This document shows positions 53,298-63,961 of a DNA stretch of 64,000 nucleotides, in pieces. Position 1 is the first letter of the stretch; every line of letters starts with the position of its first letter. Origin of the DNA: Rhizopus arrhizus (taxonomy: Eukaryota > Mucoromycota > Mucoromycetes > Mucorales > Rhizopodaceae); the NCBI GenBank assembly GCA_024220505.1, contig JAKZZE010000003.1, forward strand, positions 2,108,001-2,172,000, written 5' to 3'. The position numbers and the translations under genes are program-made. The notes under the pieces were generated by a model. It made no database searches and was not told the DNA's origin. It saw only the letters and a program-made list of their open reading frames with translations.

Positions 53298-53721
53298 TGT
53301 TGTATCCACACAACTAGTAAAGTGAACATTCATGGATAAACGAGAGATCTCCGCAATAGCTAACTCTGCCCTGTTGTCTCTATTGGCGTTCCCACGACTA
53401 TATCGGAACCTGATTATAACAACGGCAGTTCAATCCAACCTTATTCGATAATTATCGTTAGATCAATAATTTATCTACTTCATTGTCCCTTGATTCGTCA
53501 AGAAGACAGCGGCTATTGATTATCTACTATCTTTCCTTTATCTTCCCATCCTTCCCACATTATTCTTTTAACCGATCAATTGAAATAGCGGTAAAGATCC
53601 AGACATCCAAAAAGTATAAATAGCCTCAAATGTTTTTATTAATAAAGCAACATATAATCTTTAGTTTCACAACTATTGTCTTTTTTAGTTTTTGTCTCTT
53701 ATTTTAATACTTGGCAAAACA
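53298..53721 (+). repeat. 5' LTR of element F
   Basis: TGTTGTATCC...AAAACA, with TATAAATAG near 53616 and AATAAAGCAA near 53641. TTCACAA near 53667 can pair with TTGTGAA (53728-53734), six bases past the LTR, a weaker version of the self-priming arrangement in C and N. Confidence 0.9.
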
Positions 53722-53795
53722 TTTTTTTTGTGAATTCTTTATTGACTTTATTTTTAAAACAACCCTTTTTCATTATTACTACCTACCTTACCAAT

Positions 53796-56700
53796 ATGTC
53801 AAACACAAATGACTTCAACTCTGCTGCTGCTGGTTCTTCCAGTAGTAATGCCAAAACTTATCCTGATAACGCTCGTCGTATGTCAGATGATTCTACTTTA
53901 TCTTCAGAGGCAGAGTCCTCTGGAATGACCACTTCCGCAGTTTCTTCTGGTTCTCTTGAGCCTAGAATCGCAGCCCCATCCATCCACTCTTCCATTGAGG
54001 AGTTGGATTCCACCATCATCGGTGCCACCCAAGTTATTCTTAACTTGTCTGTTCGTCTTCTTTCTACGACGCCTGAGTCAGAGGAAGATAGCATGGTGCG
54101 CGCTAAGTTCGAAGCCTGCTCTAAGGACCTAGAGAGACTAGTTCATACTAGAGATCTCCTCCAGCGAGCTATGAACCATGCTGTTCCCACCGCTTGGACT
54201 GGTTCACCTAAGGTTGTGCCTGCAGCCTTGAATGTTGTACCTCCAAACCTACCCCTCATGCAGTGGAAGGGTGCGGTCTTTGACCCATCTGCCCCTGTCT
54301 CTGTGGATGTCAAGCACTGCTTGAAAAAATTTCAGGACGTAATGTTCGCACATGGTCTTGATCTTGATCAGCACTGGCTTCGTCTTCTCCCTCCTTGCTT
54401 GTCATCGAGTCAACGTACTTGGCTTGATGAGTACCAAGAAAAAGAGGATGTCCATACGTGGAGTCAGTTCAAAAAGGCTTTTACTAGCCATTATGGTGTT
54501 GGATCGGCTGAAGGAAAAGCCACGTCTACAACGGAGTTGTTACGCATCTCCATGACTGCTGCTGAAACTGTTGACCAGAACGTTGAACGTTTCAACAACC
54601 TCCGTCGCTTGGCACAGATCCAAGATCGCTGTGTCCTGACTCGTTGCTTTCTGATCGGTCTTCAGGCTGATATCTACAAGAAGGTGATCGTGTCCTTAGC
54701 CAACTGTACGGATGCACAAAAAGAATCGGTCGACTACGTTGTCAAGTTGGCCAAGACTTTGTACCATTCGCTGTACAAAGTTCGTAAAGTGGCTAACGCT
54801 GCTCACACTCCTGCTGGCCCTTCGATGGTCAATGACTCTTCTTCTTCTGGTCGGAAGAGATCTTCTGCTTTTGTCTCTGGTTCTGCTGTTCGTTCTGCAC
54901 CTTATCCACAAGCTTCTAGGAAGTATTGCAGATTCCACAAGACCACCAACCATAGCAATGATGAATGTCGTGCTATGAAGAAAGCTTCCTCTTCTTCTCC
55001 TTCTTCGGGTTCAACCCAAGATGATGTCTCCTCTGGTTCTGCTGCCTCTCAGTGGAATCCAAGAAACCAACCTTCCGGTTTGGGACGTCCGTGCCGCTCT
55101 TGTGGTGCTGACAACTGGCGTCCTGGTCACCGATGCAAAGGAAAGGGCCGTTCAACCGGTTCCTTGGCTGACGACTCTGCCGGATCTTCTCACATGTTTC
55201 GAGCAATGAGTCGATCCCCTGCTTCTTCCTTGTCTTCCGTTGCCTCTTCTGGTAACGATATTTCTGTTTCTGTTGGCTCTTCTGCCACTGCTGCTTCGAG
55301 TAGTAGTGATGCTTCTCCCGGTCGCAAGACTGATGCTGCTGGTCCCGTTGTTCCTGTTCCCGATTCGTCGGATGATATGGACATTGATGTTGCGGAAGCC
55401 CTTACTGTGGCTGAAGCTGCTCAGGCCTGTAAGTACATTACACATCACATCTTTTCTAAAGCGCCTTCAAACACTAATACGCTTTATGTTCCTATTATTA
55501 TAGAGCACATCAAAACATGGGCCATGATTGATACCGGTTCGTCTTTTTCGTGTGTGTCTCCTTCGTTCTGTTCGGCACTTGGTTTAGTTCCAACACCTAA
55601 TCCAGGATCGATCAAGTTAGGACATAATAGTTCAAGTACTGTAAGCCGGTTAGGCATAATAAATCTTACTGTTTATTATAACCAAATCTGTTTGTCATAT
55701 GAATTTGAAGTGTTTGATTTTAGCAGTGATGTTCCCATTTGTTTAGGACTTGACATTTTGCCTAAGTTAAGAATAGGTTTAACAGGATTAGCCACTTCTT
55801 GGTTAAATTCTAATATTCCTAAAATACCTGATCCAGTTAACCCTGATGATTATAAGCCAAATGAAACTCCTGTTGGCACTATGCAGGAAAGACAACGTTT
55901 GATGAGCACTATTCAACCTTTGTTAGATGCTAATACGAGTATCCCCATGTCTTCTCATTGTAATTTACCTGGTGCTATCATCACTCTTGATACTGAACCC
56001 AATGCCTTTGCTTATCGAAGACAACCCGATATTGCTATTGCTAATAGAAAGATCATGGAAGACCAAATTCAAACTTGGTTGGATGATTGTGTCATTGAAC
56101 CTGCTCCTTCCAATACTCGCTTCAATAACCCTATTTTTCTTGTTGGAAAAAAGGATGTCCACGGATTATACACTAAGAAAAGAGCAGTTATTGATCCACG
56201 TCTGCTTAACCAACTTGTAAAGAATGTTGATAGAATGCCTTTACCTCTAATCAGCGATCTTCATCAACGTATGGGTTCTGCTACTATATTCACTACCTTC
56301 GACATACGAGCATGCTTTCATCGTTTTCTTATCCAAGAATCTGATAGACCAAAAACCGCATTTACTCATCCATTTACTGGTATGCAGTATCAATTTCGTC
56401 ACTGTCCTTTTGGCTTGACAAGCACCGGTAATATTGTACAGCGTGTTCTTACAAATTTGTTCGCAGATCTTCCTTACACTGCACTCTATATTGATGATCT
56501 ATGTGTCTTCAGCTCTGGTGACATGAATCAACATATTGAGTATGTCCGTGAAGTGTTGAAACGTCTTACTGCTGCAAATTTAATTATTAATGTTGAAAAG
56601 ACGCATTTTGCACAAAGTTGTGTAAATATTCTCGGATGGACTATTGGTAACAATGGTTCTCTAATCCCTGATCAACGTAAACTGACAAATATACATTCTT

Positions 56701-58853
56701 GGCCCACACCTAAAACTGGTAGACAAGTCATGAGTTTTCTTGGGTTTGCAAACTATTTCCGTAATAGTTTACCAATGTTTTCTCGCTTGACTGCTCCACT
56801 TGACCGGTTGCGATCTCTTAATTCTTTAAAAGGAATTTGGAATGAAACCCATGAATGCAGTTTTCGTAACATTAAGGATGCCTTAGTGAATGCCCCAGTC
56901 ATTCACATCCCTGACCTTAAGTACCCATTCTACGTTGCAACAGATGCTAGTGCTTATGGTATTGGCGGTGTCGTTTATCAAGTCATCGACCAAGACATTA
57001 AATATAACGCCTTTGCTGCAAGATCTCTTTCCCCTACCGAACGTCGTTATCATACAAACAAACGAGAGTTGTTAGCGATTGTATTCATGTTTGAGAGATA
57101 TAATAAATGGTTATACAACCGTCATTTTACCTTGACAACTGATCATAAAGCCTTGATTTATATCAAGAAGCAAGTTGTTCCAAATGCTGCCATGCTTGTT
57201 TGGTTTGAAACAATTTTCGAATATTCTTTTGATATTGTTCATTGTCCTGGCATTAAGAATATTATCCCAGACGCACTTAGTCGTTTATTCCCAGATGACA
57301 ATAAACTGGAGGGGGGTAACAATGTCAACAATGTTGCCATCTACAATATCCGTGGTAAAGAAAAAGAAAAAAGAAAACCAACTTTTAAAGAAAAATCTAA
57401 AAGTTATGAAACACAAACATATGCAGTCACTTCTGCAACATCATCATCATCATCAAAACCCTTATTGCATCGCGCTTTGCAATATGAAGATTATATCACA
57501 CCTCCTCCTGAGGAAAGAAAAGATATAATATTAAAGGCTCACTTATTAGGTCATTACGGAATTAAAGCCATAGAACAAACCATTCATGGTGATAATCTCC
57601 ATTGGACTAATTTACGTCAAGATATTCAGGATGTCATATCCAAGTGTCATGAATGCAAAATGTTTAACATTGCCAAAACAGGTTATCATCCCCCTAGAAG
57701 TATCCTACCTGACGGTCCTCTAGATCATTGGGTTATGGACCTCGGCACTTTTAATATAACATCTACGAGCGGAAATAATTTCCTTCTTGTCATGGTTGAT
57801 TTATTTTCTCGCTTTACTATCTTAAAAGCCATTCCTGATAAACAAGCTCTTACTATTGCCAAACAGCTTGTTGATATCTTCTGTACTTTCGGCTGGCCTA
57901 AGGTCATCGCTAGTGATAACGGAAAAGAGTTTACTGCTACCATCGTTACTGAACTTATTAATAACAGTGGTATCGATAAGAGAGTGTCTAACCCTTTTAA
58001 TCCCCTTGGTAACTCAGTCAATGAAGCATTTGTAGGAATTGCTAAAAAGACTATCGTTAAACAGTTACAAGGAAGAAAAGAAGATTGGGATCTATATGTA
58101 CCTGCAACCCAATATGCTATGAATCTGAAATATTCCAGACTTCATAAGAGTAGACCATATACAGTAATCTTCAATAAAGTATCAAATGATATGAAAGATT
58201 ATTCTCATATTAAATCCACTCTTAGAAGTGATGCTGTAGATTCTAAAGCAATAGAAAACAGACTTAAATATGCTACCGAAGTTGTTATCCCTGCTCTGGC
58301 TAAACGCATTAAGGAAACTCAGGATGTAGACAATGCATATTTTATGAAAACAAACAAAATCGTTCATACACCGTTTCCACTCCATAGTGAAGTCATGATT
58401 AAAAATGTGAACAAGGAAAACAAAACTGATCCGCATTATGAAGGACCTTTTTACATAAGTGGAATGACAACTAATGGCAGTTACATATTAGTTGATAAAC
58501 AAAATAACCTCTTATCAAGAGATGTACCCACTTCACACTTAAAACTTATTGCATTACCCAGTAATAAAAGTGCAGAATCAATCAATGACCAACATTATGA
58601 GATTCAAGCAATTATACAACACAAAGGAACTCCAGGTAATTACCAGTATCTTGTTCATTGGAAAGGATACGATGATCCTACAGATTACACTTGGGAACCT
58701 ACTTCTAGCTTCGATGATCGATCTTCAATTGAAACATATTGGGCTCGTCGTCAAGCAGGTAACAATACTGCTGTCTCAAAGAAAGCAAGACTACCTAAAC
58801 GTACCGTTCCTACTCGTGATCATTACAGTAGAAGAAAGAGATCAAGACGTTAA
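53796..58853 (+). CDS. Element F Gag-Pol polyprotein with chromodomain
   Basis: 1685 residues from MSNTNDFNSAAAG; an earlier ATG at 53676 lies inside the LTR and is unlikely to be used. By residue: Ser-rich start and Gag with zinc knuckle CRSCGADNWRPGHRC near 433; protease near 576 (MIDTGSSFSCV); RT near 898 with YIDD; RNase H from about 1045 (YVATDASAYGIGG); integrase zinc domain at about 1248-1290 (HLLGHYG, CHECKMF), DDE core with VMDLGTF near 1313, IASDNGKEF near 1371 and Glu near 1408; chromodomain at about 1598-1645 (YQYLVHWKGYDDPTDYTWEP). The frame is uninterrupted. It resembles C and N in design but is clearly diverged. A purine tract (CTGGAGGGGGGTAAC, 57306-57320) sits between RNase H and integrase. 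Confidence 0.96.
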   Translation: MSNTNDFNSAAAGSSSSNAKTYPDNARRMSDDSTLSSEAESSGMTTSAVSSGSLEPRIAAPSIHSSIEELDSTIIGATQVILNLSVRLLSTTPESEEDSMVRAKFEACSKDLERLVHTRDLLQRAMNHAVPTAWTGSPKVVPAALNVVPPNLPLMQWKGAVFDPSAPVSVDVKHCLKKFQDVMFAHGLDLDQHWLRLLPPCLSSSQRTWLDEYQEKEDVHTWSQFKKAFTSHYGVGSAEGKATSTTELLRISMTAAETVDQNVERFNNLRRLAQIQDRCVLTRCFLIGLQADIYKKVIVSLANCTDAQKESVDYVVKLAKTLYHSLYKVRKVANAAHTPAGPSMVNDSSSSGRKRSSAFVSGSAVRSAPYPQASRKYCRFHKTTNHSNDECRAMKKASSSSPSSGSTQDDVSSGSAASQWNPRNQPSGLGRPCRSCGADNWRPGHRCKGKGRSTGSLADDSAGSSHMFRAMSRSPASSLSSVASSGNDISVSVGSSATAASSSSDASPGRKTDAAGPVVPVPDSSDDMDIDVAEALTVAEAAQACKYITHHIFSKAPSNTNTLYVPIIIEHIKTWAMIDTGSSFSCVSPSFCSALGLVPTPNPGSIKLGHNSSSTVSRLGIINLTVYYNQICLSYEFEVFDFSSDVPICLGLDILPKLRIGLTGLATSWLNSNIPKIPDPVNPDDYKPNETPVGTMQERQRLMSTIQPLLDANTSIPMSSHCNLPGAIITLDTEPNAFAYRRQPDIAIANRKIMEDQIQTWLDDCVIEPAPSNTRFNNPIFLVGKKDVHGLYTKKRAVIDPRLLNQLVKNVDRMPLPLISDLHQRMGSATIFTTFDIRACFHRFLIQESDRPKTAFTHPFTGMQYQFRHCPFGLTSTGNIVQRVLTNLFADLPYTALYIDDLCVFSSGDMNQHIEYVREVLKRLTAANLIINVEKTHFAQSCVNILGWTIGNNGSLIPDQRKLTNIHSWPTPKTGRQVMSFLGFANYFRNSLPMFSRLTAPLDRLRSLNSLKGIWNETHECSFRNIKDALVNAPVIHIPDLKYPFYVATDASAYGIGGVVYQVIDQDIKYNAFAARSLSPTERRYHTNKRELLAIVFMFERYNKWLYNRHFTLTTDHKALIYIKKQVVPNAAMLVWFETIFEYSFDIVHCPGIKNIIPDALSRLFPDDNKLEGGNNVNNVAIYNIRGKEKEKRKPTFKEKSKSYETQTYAVTSATSSSSSKPLLHRALQYEDYITPPPEERKDIILKAHLLGHYGIKAIEQTIHGDNLHWTNLRQDIQDVISKCHECKMFNIAKTGYHPPRSILPDGPLDHWVMDLGTFNITSTSGNNFLLVMVDLFSRFTILKAIPDKQALTIAKQLVDIFCTFGWPKVIASDNGKEFTATIVTELINNSGIDKRVSNPFNPLGNSVNEAFVGIAKKTIVKQLQGRKEDWDLYVPATQYAMNLKYSRLHKSRPYTVIFNKVSNDMKDYSHIKSTLRSDAVDSKAIENRLKYATEVVIPALAKRIKETQDVDNAYFMKTNKIVHTPFPLHSEVMIKNVNKENKTDPHYEGPFYISGMTTNGSYILVDKQNNLLSRDVPTSHLKLIALPSNKSAESINDQHYEIQAIIQHKGTPGNYQYLVHWKGYDDPTDYTWEPTSSFDDRSSIETYWARRQAGNNTAVSKKARLPKRTVPTRDHYSRRKRSRR

Positions 58854-59079
58854 ATTGTCTAAGTAGTTGACCGTCTTTTTCCCTAAGACAATTTTTCCTA
58901 AAGAAGGTTTTTTTACTATCAGGTTTTTATGACAACTTACTACTACGATCTATCCTCAATTATACTATGTCTATTTATCTACCCTATGATCATTACCGCA
59001 CTTATTGTGTATGACCTTTGCTCATTTCTGAATCTTCACTTTTCCTTTTTACCGTTTGCTTCAAACTAGAAGGGGGCAA

Positions 59080-59503
59080 TGTTGTATTCACACAACTAGT
59101 AAAGTGAACATTCATGGATAAACGAGAGATCTCCGCAATAGCCAACTCTGCCCTGTTGTCCCTATCGGCGTTCCCACGACTATATCGGAACCTGATTACA
59201 ACAACGGCAGTTCAATCCAATTTTATTCGATAATTATCGTTAGATCAATAATTTATCTACTTCATTGTCCCTTGATTCGTCAAGAAGACAGCGGCTATTG
59301 ATTATCTACTATCTTTCCTTTATCTTCCCATCCTTCCCACATTATTCTTTTAACCGATCAATTGAAATAGCGGTAAAGATCCAGACATCCAAAAAGTATA
59401 AATAGCCTCAAATGTTTTTATTAATAAAGCAATATATAATCTTTAGTTTCACAACTATTGTCTTTTTAGTTTTTGTCTCTTATTTTTAATACTTGGCAAA
59501 ACA
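59080..59503 (+). repeat. 3' LTR of element F
   Basis: 424 bases matching the 5' LTR at about 98 percent. It is preceded by AGAAGGGGGCAA, the polypurine tract. Between the gag-pol stop (58853) and this LTR lie about 225 bases with no frame. Confidence 0.9.
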
Positions 59504-59544
59504 ATGTATAAGAAAAATTTTATAAACTGATGTTAATAATCAAC

Positions 59545-60173
59545 GTTGAGATGAAAGTGAAACTTGGCTGTTTAGGGCAGTGATAATTATCAGGTTCTAT
59601 TCTTATTCAAACTCATTTGTAAAGATTTAGTCCAGAATGATAAGACTGTATCTTATTGACATGTCAAAACATGACACCGTAAAACATGGTGGAGGCTCAC
59701 TTATGGTTTGGAGCTGTATTAGCTGGTACGGGGTTGGGTATATTGTCGACGTAGGCAAGAATATGGACAAGAGTGTCTATTTATCTGTATTGCAAGATGA
59801 TTTGGTGAAGTCTATGACCGACTATTGTAAAGAAAATGGCCTGAGAATGACTGATTTTGAATTTATGCAAGATAACGATCCGAAGCATAAGTGCAAAATC
59901 GTATCTGAATGGCTGTCTAAACAGGATTTTACAACAATGGAGTGGCCTCCACAGTCTCCAGACTTAAATCCAATTGAAAATATGTGGAATACCTTAAAAA
60001 AACGCTTGTTTAAGCAGTACGATTTTCCTCCTATCTCTATGGATGAACTATGGACTCGTACGTTCGAGACTTGGTACGAAATTACCGAAAAAGGATGTCA
60101 AATTTATATTGAAACTATGCCTCAACGATGTATTGACATTATAGAAAATAAGGGTCTTTGGATCAACTATTAG
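59545..60173 (+). pseudogene. Tc1 transposase, C-terminal part
   Basis: The open part from 59637 encodes VKHGGGSLMVWSCIS, QDNDPKHKCK (second Asp), WPPQSPDLNPIENMW (third acid, DD34E) and a terminal helix region to the stop at 60171-60173. Upstream, MKVKLGCLG near 59550 looks like a worn form of the segment around the first Asp, followed by stops. No start region remains. Confidence 0.88.
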
Positions 60174-60424
60174 CGCACACTTTTAAATAAAAACCTTATT
60201 GTAAAACATCGGTCCCAAAATTGTACAAGTGTAGTCGGCATTTGTAAATGGTCATAACTCCATCAAAACTGATTTTATCGCCGACTAAATAATATTAGCA
60301 AAACGCCAAGAAGCTATACTTTCGAATGATGTATAACATGCTGTAGCTTATTTATCGTTTTAGTGTCGATAAATCCTACTGAAGCAAAAAATGCAAAACA
60401 CTTGTACAATTTTGTGAGCCACTG
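59545..60424 (+). mobile_element. 5'-truncated Tc1 element
   Basis: The right end CTCACAAAATTG-type terminus reads ...TTTTGTGAGCCACTG at 60424 before TA (60425-60426). An inner AAAATTGTACAAGTG (60217-60231) mirrors the outer CACTTGTACAATTTT (60399-60413). The left end and N-terminal half are missing; the break lies near the right border of F. Confidence 0.85.
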
Positions 60425-60435
60425 TATATGCTTCT

Positions 60436-61680
60436 TCAGAGGTTATTATCAAAATTAGAACTTGCATCATGAAATGTTTCCTCATCTTCCGGAACTGGGA
60501 GGACTGTATTGGTAAAATCGACGTTAGTCAGATGTTCCCGTCGATAATGTTGTTCGAACACAGTGGAGGACGACCAGTTTCCAAGTGTAATAATATCATC
60601 AAGGTCGATGCCAGCACGGAGAGCAGCAGAAGACGCCAAGGAGCGAAGGTTGACACGTGGTTCGCTGGTGAAAAGCTGAATCAATCGATGTATCCAAGAA
60701 CTGATGGTTGTAACTTTGGCAATTTGCGTGGTCATATTGGTGTTGACAAAGAAGGAAGTGACTGTTGGTTGGGGAATCAAATGAGCAAGGCGGTCTCTGA
60801 TGGCTTGAAAAGTAGCAACAGGACACAGTGAGGGATCTTGGTGGCTGTAGACGCGGAAAGGTTTGATGATATGACGGCCAGAACGTCGTTCCTTAGGTGC
60901 TATAGCTTGAAAGGAAAGGCACTGGCGATTGCGTTCAATTTCGATATTTGCCGCTGCAAAATCAATTCTGTGAAGGTCCGAAGGCCGTGAGAAGGCAGCC
61001 ATGTCCAAGAGAAACGCCAGTTTTTGCTGTAGATGAGGCAGCGGAGTAGACAGATCGTTGATATCAATTAGGCGCACTGCTTTAAGTGAAGGGCTCATAT
61101 CAACAGTGGGGCGATGAATTGGCTGAGGAGGAGCCCTGGACTTAAGAGAAGCTAAGAGCGAATTACCGATGGCGCTTGAACGTAAAGAAGAAGGATGTTC
61201 ATGTAAGTGAGTGACTGCAGATCGGAAGAGGCAAATGGTTGAGTGATTGTAGCCACGGACTTGAAACATTTCCGAAAGGAAATTGGTGAGATGAATATCG
61301 GTGAAGGACGTGAGCGAAATGTCTTGAGCGAGAGCCCACTCGATGAAAAGGGTTTGACCATGTTTATATGATTTGTTAGTGGTAGTGTCCATCAGACGTG
61401 GTGTTCGTAGCAGAGAAGTAGACATGGCTGTTAGTCCAGGTGTTGAAGATGAAGCCCCGAGAGCCTCCAAACGGAGAGCTTCCACTGAGGCTGAAGTGGC
61501 CATGGCGTCAGTGTCGTGGTGGTTTGTATGTCGGTGTGGGACAGGAAAAGAGGAGGATGAAGCGCCAGACGTTGTAGCAGAGGGAACCAGATTGCCGATA
61601 GCCAATAAGGTACTACCAGTGTGATTGCTGGGACTTTCTCTCTCTGAATCTTCTCCAGGCAGCGCAAGATCAGGTTGTGT
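60436..61680 (-). pseudogene. Tyrosine recombinase of a DIRS- or Crypton-like element, 5' partial
   Basis: An open frame of about 414 codons without a convincing ATG. The N-terminal part is low complexity (TSGASSSSFPVPHRHTNHH); a core-binding-like region follows (SYKHGQTLFIEWALAQ, YNHSTICLFRSAVTHLH) and a catalytic region with FSRPSDLHRIDF (first Arg), KERRSGRHIIKPF, LRSLASSAALRAGIDL (second Arg) and WSSSTVFEQHYRRE (nucleophile Tyr). The His usually three residues before the second Arg appears to be Val (VNLRS), which may mean loss of activity. In DIRS elements this domain ends a pol with RT, which is not seen here. Confidence 0.7.
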
Positions 61681-62258
61681 TATCTCGTAAGAATAAAAAA
61701 GACTATAAAATTCAACGAGACTTAAAAAGTTATATTTTTATTTAATATTATTGTATCTGGTATTTATATCCTTTTCATGAAGATTCAATTAAATCCTTTT
61801 CAAGATACTTTAATTAATTATAGCTGTAGATCTAGTATGAAGTGATGTATCCATCATTCATAACTCGATATGAAAACAGTATTAATAAGCTACATGTAAA
61901 ATATATCCAATAGATAGGCTACAGGTTAATTCGGATAAATCTTCATTAAGGATAAGATGCTGCGTAATTGCACGGTTAAATTATATTAAATCCAGGAACT
62001 AAATCACAGTCAATCGCAGTCAATCATATACGAGTATTCTATGGATAAATGCTTATGATGACAAAGATAACAATGGAAGAACACGTAACCATTATCTATT
62101 TGTCATCAGTTATATCATACTCATTAATTATTAATCCATGACATGAAATATTATCCGTGTATGAAAAGTATAAATAGAGTATCATTTTCTTATTAAATAA
62201 AGCAATCTCTTTATCGAGTCTCGTCCTCTCTTGTTCTTTTCTATTCTTGGATAAATCA
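61676..62258 (+). repeat. LTR-like remnant
   Basis: TATAAATAG near 62169 and AATAAAGCAATC near 62199, followed by a terminus TTGGATAAATCA at 62258, mirror the plan of the F LTR (TATAAATAG, AATAAAGCAA, TTGGCAAAACA). The left limit is a guess at TGTGTTATC; no target duplication or second copy was found. Confidence 0.35.
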
Positions 62259-62337
62259 TGAAGTGTCGTATTTACTCTAATAATTTCCTTAATGTCGTGT
62301 GAGATCACTCAAAAGATTCTTAAAATTAATAATTTGA

Positions 62338-62365
62338 CTGTATATCATATACAGCACTTCGTGCT
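62338..62365. repeat. Two abutting hairpins
   Basis: CTGTATATCATATACAG (62338-62354) is a 17-base palindrome and AGCACTTCGTGCT (62353-62365) a 5-base stem with a TTC loop. Such short hairpins occur at ends of some rolling-circle elements, but no other sign of one is present. Confidence 0.5.
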
Positions 62366-62515
62366 ATGTACGATAAACAGCCCACACAATTTATACCGTA
62401 CTACCTCGGACCCTAAATCATATTGTTATATTCTAAGACGTAGTTTGTATTGAATGGGTTCTCTCTCTCGTCCTTACTCAATAAAGAGGTTCAAGAGACT
62501 CATCGATTATTTGAT

Positions 62516-62893
62516 TTATTTGTTAATTTTATTAATCGAGAGAAACAATACGTCTATTCCACACAAAGGTTGGAGACTTTGCAAACGTTTAGGGACCGAA
62601 TAAAACACGGAATGAGCAGCCGTGCCAGCTTTAAAAATGAGTAGAGTCTTATCAGAAGTGAACAAAGAATACTCTTCGCGAGGTGGAGATTTTCTACGAG
62701 ATGAACGACCAGCGATGGAAGCATATGTCGAGGAATTGGCAACTTGGTTTTTTGGTAATAGATCTGCAAATGAAGGCAAGGCCAAAGTTGGTTGTTCAAC
62801 GGTCGAGCCTTGAACATTGGAAGATGAAAGTTGTTTGCTACCCGGTGGGCCAGCGGAATGGTTACCCAAAAATTTATTAGGGGAAAGAGCCAT
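62516..62893 (-). pseudogene. N-terminal fragment of an unrecognised protein
   Basis: 125 codons from MALSPNKFLGNHSAGPPG. A Ser/Pro/Gln-rich start leads to LPSFADLLPKNQ, STYASIAGRSSRRKSPPRE and EEYSLFTSDKTLLIFKAG, then a stop at 62516-62518. The basic, low-complexity start would fit the first ORF of a non-LTR retroelement, but no further domain supports this. No partner gene lies upstream within the window. Confidence 0.4.
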
Positions 62894-63712
62894 GTCCTAC
62901 CAAATAAAGACTTTTTTCTACTAAATAAACAGAATGTAGCTCATGTTCTGTAAACATACATTAGACACAATGTATATCAACAAACGATCACTATTTACCT
63001 TAAAAAAATCTAATTCTTGTTAAATAATTGTAAAAGTATGTTGTTCAACTTTCTTCTATAAATCATTAGAATCAAAGGTAAACGGATTTTTCTTTACCAT
63101 AATTATTTACTTTTATACTTTCACGGAGCCATGTATTAGTCGACCATGGTATAATTATAATTCAGGATAAAAGAGCAATTTTGATGCAAAGGGGCAAATA
63201 ACAAGTTTAAGGTACAGGATAAATAATAACAGCTTAATTGTTAGAAAGTGTTTAGAATAGTAAGAATAATTATGAGCCGTAAGAATTTCGTAGCAGGATT
63301 ACATGAAGAAAGAAAAGAAGTACAATTGGAAGTATCTTGTACTTTTTGAAACACTTGTAAATTATAGCGACGTCATCCCTGAGCACTTGCAAACTCGTTT
63401 TTTTTTTTTTTTTTTTTTTTTTTTATTATTATTATTATTATTTTTGAAATTCGGTTTATTTAATTCATGATTACAACAATTATTAGTAGTCAAACAGATT
63501 GAATTCCTTTGGCTTCAGTTAAACTGACTATAACAGAGAAAAAGTATACGAACAAAGGACAACCTACTTAAATCAAAAAAAAAAAGTGGAGCAATAAAAA
63601 CGAATGGAGCGTTTTTAAAAAAAATGCGAAGAACAACCAAAAAATAAACACAAAAATACACCAGAAGCACTGTAAAAAAATGCTTCAACAAGCATTCTTT
63701 GCGCCGTAGTGT
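62894..63712. other. AT-rich spacer with T27 and ATT microsatellite
   Basis: A run of 27 T at 63398-63424 followed by about seven ATT units to 63445. On the minus strand this reads as a TAA repeat and long A-run after an AATAAA (near 63455-63461), which could be the tail of an inserted transcript. I see no gene. Confidence 0.55.
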
Positions 63713-63961
63713 TTGAATAATAACTGTACAGACCAAAAGGCTCCGAGTAATCTAAAGAACTTTCCCAATGTATTACGAATCATAAAACATATGATGGAAA
63801 ATGATGTTGACAACAATATTTTTCCTCAAAGATTATGGAGTTATCAGACCGAAGCAATGAAGTGGAGTACAATGGAGAGAGACTTCTTTTCTGCCGTTGC
63901 CATTACAATGACTGATTTCTGGGGACTATTTATGAGACGAGATTTCGATCGAGTCCACTAG
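63713..63961 (+). CDS. Possible terminal exon of an unknown gene
   Basis: An open stretch of 82 codons without ATG at its start, ending at a TAG (63959-63961). It encodes LKNFPNVLRIIKHMMEND and WSYQTEAMKWSTMERDFF, non-repetitive and codon-like. TGTACAG just inside could be a 3' splice site. I do not recognise it; it may be chance. Confidence 0.25.
   Translation: MNNNCTDQKAPSNLKNFPNVLRIIKHMMENDVDNNIFPQRLWSYQTEAMKWSTMERDFFSAVAITMTDFWGLFMRRDFDRVH

Larger units (their letters stand above)
53298..59503 (+). mobile_element. Element F: full-length chromovirus
   Basis: LTRs of 424 bases at 53298-53721 and 59080-59503 differ by about eight substitutions and two single-base indels, so F is older than A, C and D. 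Bases outside the LTRs (GTACA on the left, ATGTA on the right) do not match. One long gag-pol frame lies between. Confidence 0.93.

Noticed and set aside
62338..62365. Hairpins as a Helitron 3' end
   Set aside because: No CTRR terminus, no matching 5' end and no Rep/helicase gene in the window.
63398..63445. T27 and ATT repeat as a LINE tail
   Set aside because: No reverse transcriptase frame or target duplication nearby; kept as a microsatellite only.
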